Shown piece after piece: positions 43,085-51,705 of a DNA stretch of 64,000 bases. The stretch covers positions 62,001 through 126,000 of the forward strand of contig NZ_JAAIKR010000010.1 in the NCBI RefSeq assembly GCF_018221465.1. The letters are read 5' to 3'. The notes below the pieces were generated by a model. The model searched no databases, was not told the DNA's origin, and was given only the letters and a program-made list of their open reading frames with translations. Made by a program: the position numbers and the translations under genes. How positions within the stretch are numbered: position 1 is the first letter of the stretch; every line of letters starts with the position of its first letter. This stretch comes from Shewanella intestini. GTDB taxonomy: Bacteria > Pseudomonadota > Gammaproteobacteria > Enterobacterales > Shewanellaceae.

Positions 43085-46000
43085 TTATGTTTTCGCCTCA
43101 TCCAGTTGGCGTTGCTGCGCTTCTATTGCTTGAGTTAATTGCTTCTCAACATAACCTGGCGAATGCGTTGCCGCCGATAACAAGCGATACATTGCAGGGA
43201 TAACAAATAAGGTGACAACCGTGGCAAATGCCATACCGAAAAACACGACCGTTCCCACCGCAATCCGACTTTCTGAACCTGCCCCTGTAGATAAAATAAG
43301 TGGCATCGCCCCAAATAACGTCGTAAATGTAGTCATTAAAATAGGCCGTAAACGTCTTGCTGACGCATCGACAATCGCCTGCTCTAACGCCACCCCTTTA
43401 TCTCGTAATTGGTTAGCAAATTCGACAATCAAAATACCATTTTTAGTCACCATACCTATCAACATAATGGTGCCAATTTGGCTATAAATATTGAAACCTT
43501 GCCCAGTTAAATATAAACCGAAGAAGCCACCAAAAACTCCCATTGGAACAGTAAACATCACCACCAACGGATTAATAAAACTTTCAAATTGAGCCGCTAA
43601 CACTAAATAAGCAATCAATAGCGCTAAACCAAATACCATAAATACACTGCTTTGGTTTTCTTTAAATTGCTTCGATTCACCTGTATAGGCAATATTGATA
43701 TCTTTAGGGAGTTTGTCGATAGCTTGCTGGTCAAGAAAATCGAGCGCCTCACCTAAGGTATAACCTTCACCTAAATTGGCACTCAAAGTGATCGATTTTT
43801 GTTTATCAACATGGCTTAATCGATGCGCCGAAGCAACTTCTTCAACATGGGTAATACTGTCTAGGGTGATCAATTTTCCTTTGCTTGTACGCAAATAAAT
43901 TTGGCTTAAATCACTAACACTATTAAAGCTGTCTTCATTGCCGCGAAGGTAAACATCATATTCTTTGCCACGGTCAATGTAAGTGGTTTCAGTGCGACCT
44001 CCCAGCATAATCTCTAGGGTGTCAGACACATCTGCTACGCTCACACCAAGCTCTGCCGCCCTTTGCCTATCAACCGTTACCAGCAATTCAGGTGTTGTTT
44101 CGGCATAGTTCAAATCTGCACCATCTAAAATAGGGCTGGCATCAGCGGCTTGTTGAAGCACTTGCGCCCATTTAAATAATTCTTTGTAATTAGAGCCGCC
44201 TAGCACAAATTGCACGGGCTCACTTGAATGGCCTCTAAAACCTGGGAGCATAGGACGGACTTTAACATCAGGTAAACCATGTAACGCCTTAGCCACCATA
44301 TTCAATGCTTGCTGGGCATTTTTATCACGTGACTTCCAATTCTCTAATTGAATAATAACAAAACCAGTTTGATCGCCTGCTCTACCACCAAAAGCGGGGG
44401 CTTGAGTGCTAAATGAGCGAATAACCCCATTACCAAGTAACGGCATCAAGCGCGCTTGAACAAGATCCATATTTTTGCTCATGCGATTGTAACTGGTGCC
44501 TTCAGCGCCTTTTACAAAGGCAAAAATAACCCCACGATCTTCTTGCGGCGCTAATTGTGACGGCACCTGTTTTAACAACCAACCACTGCCAACAATACAA
44601 GCTAATATCACCAATGGTGCCACATATTTAAACCTTAACGCTCGGGCAACACCACGACGATAATACACCTCCAATCGATTAAACACCGTGTCAATAAAGC
44701 GATTAAATCGATTCGGTTTAACATTGTTTTTTAATATCTTACTGCCAAGAACAGGTGTTAAGGTCAGCGCCACCAGTGAGGAAAATAATACCGAAACCGC
44801 TAACATGACAGAGAATTCAGTAAATAATAATCCGACCATTCCATCCATAAATGAAATAGGTAAAAACACCATGACTAACACAGCAGTCGTTGCCATTACC
44901 GCAAAGCCTACCTCTCTGGTGCCTTTATAAGCCGCCAAAATAGGTGGTTCACCTTTTTCAATATGATGGAAAATATTCTCAACGACCACAATGGCATCAT
45001 CGACCACTAAGCCAATAGCTAAAATTAATGCCATTAATGTTAATAAATTCACTGAAAAGCCAAGACTATTGGCTGCAATGAATGCAGCAATAAGCGACAC
45101 CGGCACCGTTACCGCAGGGATCAGTGTGGCTCGCACCTGTCCAATAAAAATATACAGCACTAAAATCACTAACGCCGCAGTAATTAATAAGGTGTTATAA
45201 ACCTCTTTAATAGAATGAGAAATGAAAACTGTTGAGTCATAATCAACGACTAAGGCCGTTCCTTTTGGCAAGAACTGCTGCATATTATCAACTTGTTGAT
45301 GAATCAATTTTGCCACATCAAGCGGGTTGGCATCAGACTGCGCTACAATGCCTAAACTAAGGTTAACAACACCATCACTTTTAAAGGTAGAGTTTTCATT
45401 TTTCGCGCCAATAAACACTTTCGCGACATCTTTTAAATATACCGGTTTGCCATCATCAGTGGTGCGCACAACAAGGTAGTCAAAATCTTCAGGGTGATTA
45501 TATAAACGCGCAGTTCGTACCGCCATCACCGTCGTGTCGTTACGTACTTCGCCACCGGGTGTTTCAAGGTTTTCTTTTTTTAATGCCGCTACAATGTCAT
45601 TGGCCGTGACGTTTCTACCGGCCATCAGCTCAGGTTTAAGCTGCACATACATCACTTTATTTAAGCCGCCCATGATAGATACAGAGCTGACACCAGAAAT
45701 CAGGTTAAACTTATCTTCAAGTACCCTTTTTGAATAGTCGGTTAGCTGAGTTCTATCCATTTCAGATGAACTCAAATTGACATAAATTGATGGAGAACCT
45801 GACCCGTTATCTTTAGATACAATAGGGTCATTGGCTTCATCAGGTAATCTGCGCTGCGCCCTTGAAACCGCATCGCGCACATCACTGACTCCCTCGGTTA
45901 AATTCCAACCCAATAAGAAAGTTATCGTTACCCGAGACATACCATTACGTGTTACCGAAGTAATATCGTCAATGCCACTAATGCCAGTCAATTGGTCTTC

Positions 46001-46201
46001 TAAAGTCGTGGTAACTTGGCTTTCCATAATCGAAGCCGAAGCACCTGGATAGGTTGTCATAACCGTCACCACGGGACTTTCAACATCTGGCATTTCACGA
46101 ATAGACAATTTAGATAATGACACTAAGCCAAAAACAGTCAGTAATAAACTTAAAACAATGGCGACAACAGGGCGTTTAACCGAGACATCAGACAGCCACA
46201 T
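43085..46201 (-). CDS. RND efflux pump, inner-membrane permease (AcrB-like)
   Basis: A 1038-residue proton-driven exporter of the HAE1/AcrB type. It has TM1 near residue 10-30, two large periplasmic loops (about 35-330 and 560-860), and TM4 carrying LAIGLVVDDAIVVVENI with the paired aspartates of the proton relay. The sequence SIREMPDVESPVVTVMTTYPGAS at the start of loop 1 fits the MexF/VmeI-like branch. The start codon overlaps the adaptor stop (TAATG), so the two are translationally coupled. No outer-membrane factor is encoded in the operon, so it must use a TolC from elsewhere. Substrates unknown. Confidence 0.94.
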   Translation of the reverse strand: MWLSDVSVKRPVVAIVLSLLLTVFGLVSLSKLSIREMPDVESPVVTVMTTYPGASASIMESQVTTTLEDQLTGISGIDDITSVTRNGMSRVTITFLLGWNLTEGVSDVRDAVSRAQRRLPDEANDPIVSKDNGSGSPSIYVNLSSSEMDRTQLTDYSKRVLEDKFNLISGVSSVSIMGGLNKVMYVQLKPELMAGRNVTANDIVAALKKENLETPGGEVRNDTTVMAVRTARLYNHPEDFDYLVVRTTDDGKPVYLKDVAKVFIGAKNENSTFKSDGVVNLSLGIVAQSDANPLDVAKLIHQQVDNMQQFLPKGTALVVDYDSTVFISHSIKEVYNTLLITAALVILVLYIFIGQVRATLIPAVTVPVSLIAAFIAANSLGFSVNLLTLMALILAIGLVVDDAIVVVENIFHHIEKGEPPILAAYKGTREVGFAVMATTAVLVMVFLPISFMDGMVGLLFTEFSVMLAVSVLFSSLVALTLTPVLGSKILKNNVKPNRFNRFIDTVFNRLEVYYRRGVARALRFKYVAPLVILACIVGSGWLLKQVPSQLAPQEDRGVIFAFVKGAEGTSYNRMSKNMDLVQARLMPLLGNGVIRSFSTQAPAFGGRAGDQTGFVIIQLENWKSRDKNAQQALNMVAKALHGLPDVKVRPMLPGFRGHSSEPVQFVLGGSNYKELFKWAQVLQQAADASPILDGADLNYAETTPELLVTVDRQRAAELGVSVADVSDTLEIMLGGRTETTYIDRGKEYDVYLRGNEDSFNSVSDLSQIYLRTSKGKLITLDSITHVEEVASAHRLSHVDKQKSITLSANLGEGYTLGEALDFLDQQAIDKLPKDINIAYTGESKQFKENQSSVFMVFGLALLIAYLVLAAQFESFINPLVVMFTVPMGVFGGFFGLYLTGQGFNIYSQIGTIMLIGMVTKNGILIVEFANQLRDKGVALEQAIVDASARRLRPILMTTFTTLFGAMPLILSTGAGSESRIAVGTVVFFGMAFATVVTLFVIPAMYRLLSAATHSPGYVEKQLTQAIEAQQRQLDEAKT

Positions 46202-47319
46202 TAGCTTTTCTCCACAGGCATATTTTCAGACACATTACCTTTACTGGCTACATCCACACTTGGTTGGTCATCACTTGGGACAACGTTGACATTTAAGCCA
46301 TCACGCATATTAACTAAGCCTTGCACAACAACAAGATCGCCAGCGTTGACCCCCTGAGTAATCAGCACTTCATTATCAACTCGTGCACCAAGTGTCACTT
46401 GGGTACGCTTTACTACATGACGGTCATCAACAAGATACACAAAACGTTTAGTACCTGAATACTCAATCGCTTGCACAGGAATAACCGCCTGGGAAGTAGC
46501 TGGAAAGGTCAACTTAGCTGACATCATCATTCCCGGTTTCAAGTGTTGCTTAGGGTTATCAAATTGCACTCTGACGCGTAAATTTAACGTGTCTTGATTA
46601 ATACGAGTATCAATGGCAATAATTTTTCCTATGAAAGTCGTGTTTGACCAAGCATGAGTTTGAGCAGAAACGGTCATCCCAGTTGATAATTGCGACAAAT
46701 ATTTTTCAGGTACTTGCAAATCCAAACGCATTGACGATAAATCATCAAACGCTAATAAATCACTTCCAGCAGTAATCATTTTACCTAGGCTAAAATCAAT
46801 TAAGCCTGCAGTGCCACTAAAAGGCGCTTTTAACGTGTGATAATCAAGTTCTGACTGCGCAGCAGCTAAACGTGCTTTGCCCATATCAACACTGGCTTGT
46901 TGGGCGGCAATTTCAGTTTGGGTAATTGCATTTTGATTACTGAGCTTAAGATACTCATTTAAAATACGTTTTTGATCAGCAAGATAAGCTTTCGCTTCCG
47001 CTACAGCAGCTTTAGATTTACCGTGCTCTAACACCACTAGCGTGTCGCCTGCAGCGACTTGATGATTCTCACCAATATCTATTTGGCTGATTTTCCCTGC
47101 AACTTGTGAAGATATGTAAACTGAGCGTTCCGCTTGTAAATTGCCAATTAGAGAAATGGATTGAGCCAACTCTTCTTCTTGCACCACACTCGTAACAACA
47201 GGAACAGCGCTTGTTGTTGAGCCAGTAGGGGCGTGAGGATCACGAGCAACAGCATTGCCGACAAATAAAGTGAAACTGACCATACTTAATGAGATAAAAA
47301 TAACATGCCACTTTTTCAT
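46201..47319 (-). CDS. RND efflux periplasmic adaptor protein
   Basis: A 372-residue membrane-fusion protein linking the RND permease to an outer-membrane channel. The N-terminal signal/anchor covers residues 3-24. The lipoyl-like halves flank a coiled-coil hairpin (about 80-150, KAAVAEAKAYLADQKRILNEY...), followed by the beta-barrel (LRVRVQFDNPKQHLKPGMMMSA) and membrane-proximal domain. ATG 47319 follows AGGAT; the longer frame to 47358 is not preferred. The C-terminal end overlaps the permease start. Confidence 0.92.
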   Translation of the reverse strand: MKKWHVIFISLSMVSFTLFVGNAVARDPHAPTGSTTSAVPVVTSVVQEEELAQSISLIGNLQAERSVYISSQVAGKISQIDIGENHQVAAGDTLVVLEHGKSKAAVAEAKAYLADQKRILNEYLKLSNQNAITQTEIAAQQASVDMGKARLAAAQSELDYHTLKAPFSGTAGLIDFSLGKMITAGSDLLAFDDLSSMRLDLQVPEKYLSQLSTGMTVSAQTHAWSNTTFIGKIIAIDTRINQDTLNLRVRVQFDNPKQHLKPGMMMSAKLTFPATSQAVIPVQAIEYSGTKRFVYLVDDRHVVKRTQVTLGARVDNEVLITQGVNAGDLVVVQGLVNMRDGLNVNVVPSDDQPSVDVASKGNVSENMPVEKS

Positions 47320-47981
47320 AAATCCTATCCAATCGCCTGAAACGGTAATATTATTCATTTTAATGATTTAAATGGCTTTAATAAGTAAAGCTAAGTAAAG
47401 CAAGTGAAATATCATTTGAACAAGTAAAAATCACACCAAGCAGTCAACATCTCCCCCACAAAACTTCACCTTGTATCAATACAAAATAAACCCGCGTAAA
47501 AAAATGATCACAACCCCGTTTTTTAGCCCGCCGCCAGCGATGAAAAAACTGTGTTAAGACTCATAACGATCACCGTAATTAACACTCATATTTTCCCATA
47601 CATACACTAAGTATTGGTAATAACAGCGCTAACAATAAATGCATTAAAGTGAATAGCCTCAAGAATTATTTGTATGATTAGCGCCAATATCAAAATACTG
47701 TTTTTAGTCCTTAAATTTCAAAAACAGATCGCTGCGATCGTGACGAGATCAACCTCTGCAGTCAGGGACATGAATCACCACTAAAATAAATTCAATTGAA
47801 TGCCGTTCAATGGTAGCGATGTGAACAAAATTAAGTTAATGTAACAAAAATGTTTCGGTGCTATTAGATTACCTATCAAAACAGCCTTTTATGTACCCTG
47901 TTTATCCAAATTGGCTGCACCATAACATTATGAATTGTATAAATAATTCTTGTTAACACTATTAAGGATAAGAGTGAAACT
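47320..47981. other. Long gene-free stretch
   Basis: About 660 bases between the RND adaptor and the GYF_2-like pair. No ORF with a ribosome-binding site on either strand; the open minus-strand frame at 47876-48058 overlaps the next gene and is not credible. No clear regulatory element was recognised. Confidence 0.4.
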
Positions 47982-48407
47982 ATGAAAGAGTGGTATTTCT
48001 CAAATAATGGTGAGGTAACTGGGCCGCTAGGACTAGCAGCGTCAAATAAGTTTATCAAAGCGAATCCAGATACCTACGCATGGCACCCATCTTATGCACA
48101 CTGGATCCCAATTTGCGATGTTGAAGAATTCGACATGATTGCATCCCCACCGCCACCACCAATTGAAGTTCCTCAAGAACTGATCGAGAGCATGCTGGCT
48201 AAAGAACAAGAACTCAATTCTGCATTAAATAGAATCGAAAGCACATTACAGGTTATACATGGTTCGCTTAATGACCTTGATAGAGACTCAAGTCGCTGTA
48301 AAACCACAACTCAGAATTTGAACGAACAAGTTAAAACTACGCTTCGAAGTGTTAATGAGCAGTATGCCGCATTGCAAAAGAATCTAGCTGGTGTTTCTGA
48401 TAACTAG
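47982..48407 (+). CDS. GYF_2-like domain protein, short copy
   Basis: A 141-residue cytoplasmic protein. The first about 50 residues (EWYFSNNGEVTGPLGLAASN ... AWHPSYAHWIPICDVEEF) follow the GYF_2/DUF4339 pattern: W-Y near the start, a GP turn and a later W-x-P. A proline run PPPPPIEVP connects to a coiled-coil C terminus (about 65-135). GYF domains bind proline-rich peptides in eukaryotes; bacterial partners are unknown. It is a tandem paralogue of the next gene, 67 bases apart. Confidence 0.72.
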   Translation: MKEWYFSNNGEVTGPLGLAASNKFIKANPDTYAWHPSYAHWIPICDVEEFDMIASPPPPPIEVPQELIESMLAKEQELNSALNRIESTLQVIHGSLNDLDRDSSRCKTTTQNLNEQVKTTLRSVNEQYAALQKNLAGVSDN

Positions 48408-48474
48408 CCGATGATGCAATTTACCCTGTAAGGCTTAACACATACTGATTAACCCCAAATAAAGAATCATAATT

Positions 48475-49422
48475 ATGACTAAATGGTTTATATCACAAAA
48501 TGGCGATGTCACCGGTCCCATTTCAGAAACAGAAGCAATGGCATTAGTGCAAACTGCACCTGATTGCTATGGCTGGAATCCTTCTTTTACGCACTGGAAG
48601 CCTGTTGGTTCAATTGCTGAATTTTCAGCACTTGTCCCAGCAATTACGCCACCGGCTCAAATACCACAATCAATGATTGACGGCTTTGCCACTAAGAAAC
48701 AAGAGTTGTTCACCAAGATGGAAGCGATGGAAGATGTGGTTAAGTTCACCAAAACCTATCTTTACGAACTTGAGCAAGAGATTAATATATACAAACGCCT
48801 CACCAACAACTTAACCGATGAAGTCAAAGGTAATATTCGTCCTTTTGAACAAAAACATGATAGTTACCATGTGACGTTTGACGAATTAGTGAATGCACTT
48901 AGCATTGCCAAGGCTGAAGTACATGACGTGGTTAATGAGTTTGAAAAACGTGTCGCACAACGTGAAGCGGAAACACTCGCAAGCCAATCAATTTCACCTG
49001 CAGCGGCTAATATTGCCGACTTACATGACAATGTTGCAGAGATAAAACCGCGAACAGCTGCGGTTGATAATGTTGCCGTGCGAGTAAAACCTAAGGATGC
49101 AACGGCCAGTTTAGACCCCGTAGCACAGTCGCCTAAAAAAGAGACGAAGCCTAGCGTCGATAAAATTGAATTCACTGAAGAATTAACGCAAAAGCAACAG
49201 CCCACAGAAACCAAAACAGGTATGACAGGGATCCTCAAGTCAGTATTTAAAGGTGATGCAAAAAAGTCGGATAGCCAAGTCGCAAGCAATGTCACCACGT
49301 TGACGACTGGCAAAGACAAAACTCATACTGCTGATGTTGAAGAACCTCAGTTAATCGGTGAAGAAGAAACTGAAGCTGAAAAAGAAAACCGCATGAGACG
49401 TCGCAGTAGAAGAAGACGTTAA
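48475..49422 (+). CDS. GYF_2-like domain protein, long copy with basic tail
   Basis: A 315-residue protein with the same N-terminal domain as its neighbour (KWFISQNGDVTGPISETEAM ... GWNPSFTHWKPVGSIAEF), a Pro linker, a coiled coil (about 70-160), then a long low-complexity, Lys/Thr/Glu-rich stretch. It ends in an arginine cluster (RMRRRSRRRR) that may bind nucleic acid or lipid. The pair probably arose by duplication and forms an operon closed by the terminator at 49446. Function unknown. Confidence 0.72.
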   Translation: MTKWFISQNGDVTGPISETEAMALVQTAPDCYGWNPSFTHWKPVGSIAEFSALVPAITPPAQIPQSMIDGFATKKQELFTKMEAMEDVVKFTKTYLYELEQEINIYKRLTNNLTDEVKGNIRPFEQKHDSYHVTFDELVNALSIAKAEVHDVVNEFEKRVAQREAETLASQSISPAAANIADLHDNVAEIKPRTAAVDNVAVRVKPKDATASLDPVAQSPKKETKPSVDKIEFTEELTQKQQPTETKTGMTGILKSVFKGDAKKSDSQVASNVTTLTTGKDKTHTADVEEPQLIGEEETEAEKENRMRRRSRRRR

Positions 49423-49726
49423 TCTTAATCACTGAGTGACAATCTAAAGGTTAATCATTTGATTAACCTTTTTTATTGCTCAGCGATTAGCATCAAGCAC
49501 AGTTAACCACTTAACCTGCTCAGATATCGTCTGTCACCAACAACAGATAACGCCAGCCCCAACAAGCAAGCAATATCATTTAATGTTATTATTGCGCCAC
49601 GCTTTAAAGGTGAAGCGTTAATACACGCTCCCCTTTTACTAACAGCAACTTGATTACACACATTTTTAGCATACATTTATTAACATAAACTCATGCTTTG
49701 TCATCAACACAATCTGAGACACCTCC
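49423..49726. other. Intergenic stretch upstream of rhlE
   Basis: Holds the terminator at 49446-49474 and otherwise AT-rich sequence with no ORF. Confidence 0.4.
49446..49474 (+). terminator. Terminator of the GYF_2 pair
   Basis: AAGGTTAATCA pairs with TGATTAACCTT around TT, followed by a T-run. Confidence 0.8.
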
Positions 49727-51181
49727 ATGCCATTTGCACATTTAGGGTTAAGTGCCCCTATCACTCAAGCATTAACCGACTTAGGCTACCAAGCGCCCAC
49801 GCCTATTCAAACTAAAGCAATCCCAGTGGCATTAGCGGGGAAAAACCTAATTGCAGCAGCACAAACGGGTACCGGTAAAACAGCCAGCTTTGTTTTGCCA
49901 ATACTAGAGCGCGTTATTGAACAACAGCCCGTGAGACCAAAGCGAGTTAAAGCCTTAATTATTGCGCCCACTCGCGAGTTAGTATTGCAGGTAGAAAAGA
50001 ATATTATTGCCTACAGCCAACATCTCCAGATTAATACACTGGCTATGTATGGTGGCGTTGATAGCAAACAACAAAAGCAAAAAATGTTAGATGGTATACA
50101 TGTCTTGGTTGCAACACCAGGGCGTTTATTAGACATGTATACTCAGCGCGCAGTCAGATTTGATGAGCTTGAAGTATTAGTACTAGATGAAGCGGATCGC
50201 ATGCTCGACATGGGGTTTGTTGATGACATTAACCGCATTATTGAACGTCTGCCTGAACAGCGCCAAAACATGTTGTTCTCAGCAACGTTGTCAAATCCAG
50301 TTCGCGCACTTGCTAAAACCACCATTCATAAGCCAGTGCAAATTTCATTAGTTCATGATGAGAATGCGAAACCGCAAATTGAACAATGGGCAATTCCTGT
50401 CGATAAAGACAAAAAATCAGCATTATTAAGCCAATTAATTCAGCAACATCAGTGGCAAAAAGCGCTAATTTTTATTGAAACTAAACATGGGGCAGCCAAA
50501 TTAGTTACCCAATTAGAAAAACGCGGCATTATTGCGCAAAGCTTCCATAGCGGTCGCAGCCAAGAAGTACGAGAGCAGGTTTTAGCCGACTTTAAAGCCG
50601 ACAAAATACAATTTATTGTCGGCACAGGCGTTGTTGCTCGTGGTATTGATATTGACGACTTACCCCTAGTGATAAATTACGATTTACCGTACCCTGCAGA
50701 TGAATATATTCACCGTATTGGGCGTACTGGTCGAGCAGGTGCAACAGGGCAAGCAGTTTCATTGCTATCAAAAGATGACTTTAAAAACTTCTGCGCAATT
50801 GAACGTCGTTTAAAACAAATTATTGAGCGCCGTATAGTTGAAGGGTTTGAGCCTAAAAAAGCCCTGCCGGTTTCAGACTTAAACTTTGTACCTAAAAGCA
50901 AACCAGCAACCAGTAGAAAATCATCTCAACAACGACCTACCGAATTAGCCAAAAGCCGTGGAGCTAAAGACCACAAGGTTAATAAAATTAATAATAACAA
51001 AAAAGGTTTACCAGAAAAATTCACTAATAATTCTTTCAAAACAGACTCTTACATAAATAAATCAACAAAAACACATTCAAATAAAAACCATACTGAATCC
51101 AACGCTAAAAATAATACCGCTACGCAAACTGTCCCTAATGGCAGTGGTAGCTTTAATCCATGGGACAAAAGTAACAACTAA
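49727..51181 (+). CDS. rhlE: DEAD-box RNA helicase
   Basis: An ATP-dependent RNA helicase of 484 residues, RhlE type. Motifs in order: Q-motif (FAHLGLSAPITQALTDLGY), motif I AQTGTGKT, PTRELVLQV, DEAD (near residue 155), SAT, and motif VI HRIGRTGRAG. The C-terminal about 110 residues are Lys/Asn-rich and disordered, typical of cold-adapted RhlE. Involved in ribosome assembly and RNA turnover at low temperature. Single gene. Confidence 0.93.
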   Translation: MPFAHLGLSAPITQALTDLGYQAPTPIQTKAIPVALAGKNLIAAAQTGTGKTASFVLPILERVIEQQPVRPKRVKALIIAPTRELVLQVEKNIIAYSQHLQINTLAMYGGVDSKQQKQKMLDGIHVLVATPGRLLDMYTQRAVRFDELEVLVLDEADRMLDMGFVDDINRIIERLPEQRQNMLFSATLSNPVRALAKTTIHKPVQISLVHDENAKPQIEQWAIPVDKDKKSALLSQLIQQHQWQKALIFIETKHGAAKLVTQLEKRGIIAQSFHSGRSQEVREQVLADFKADKIQFIVGTGVVARGIDIDDLPLVINYDLPYPADEYIHRIGRTGRAGATGQAVSLLSKDDFKNFCAIERRLKQIIERRIVEGFEPKKALPVSDLNFVPKSKPATSRKSSQQRPTELAKSRGAKDHKVNKINNNKKGLPEKFTNNSFKTDSYINKSTKTHSNKNHTESNAKNNTATQTVPNGSGSFNPWDKSNN

Positions 51182-51705
51182 CTCTCCCCCCCTAAAGCAA
51201 CCACAACACATAATAATTTGGGTAGTGGTTGCGATTCCCTCCCGCCAACATCATCGCTAACCGCCATCAAAACATCAGTCGTTTGCGTTTAAATTAGACT
51301 TTACTTATTTGCAAAAGCGCCCATCGAAACAAATGATAACAAAATGTTAAAAAATGTTTGATAAACAGCGTGAACATAAGGTATCTTGTGACCAGTAGTA
51401 GGGAAAAAAGACACTAAAATCATTTGTTTTATTGATGAAATTTCTGCAAAAAATAGGTTATGAGTGAACTGACATTTGCCCAGTATGCGTTCATAAAAAC
51501 CATCACAAATAATGATGTTTCGCGCCTATGTAACTCGATGCAACATGGCGTAGTCATATAATGAGCAGTCATCAAACAATGATTATTTAAGGAAGAATAA
51601 AATGATAACCCTGTTCAGTCTTTGCAGTGCTGTTTCCTAAGACGATAAACCCGAAAAGTTAGTTCATCGCCTCAGCAGTCGACAACATTTGCAGGAAGAA
51701 CCGCA
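51182..51705. other. Long leader region upstream of the repetitive protein
   Basis: About 520 bases. Contains an imperfect hairpin GCAACCAC...GTGGTTGC (51197-51232) after rhlE and a 12-codon ORF at 51602-51640. No other gene seen. Confidence 0.4.
51602..51640 (+). CDS. Candidate 12-residue leader peptide
   Basis: ATG at 51602 is preceded by a strong AAGGAAG six to eight bases upstream and reads MITLFSLCSAVS before TAA. It lies 65 bases upstream of the large repetitive-protein gene. Such mini-ORFs can act as attenuator leaders; no run of regulatory codons is obvious. It may be chance. Confidence 0.35.
   Translation: MITLFSLCSAVS

Noticed and set aside
48864-49319. 151-codon antisense ORF
   Set aside because: Shadow of the long GYF_2-like gene; no start signal and composition of complement of Lys/Glu-rich codons.
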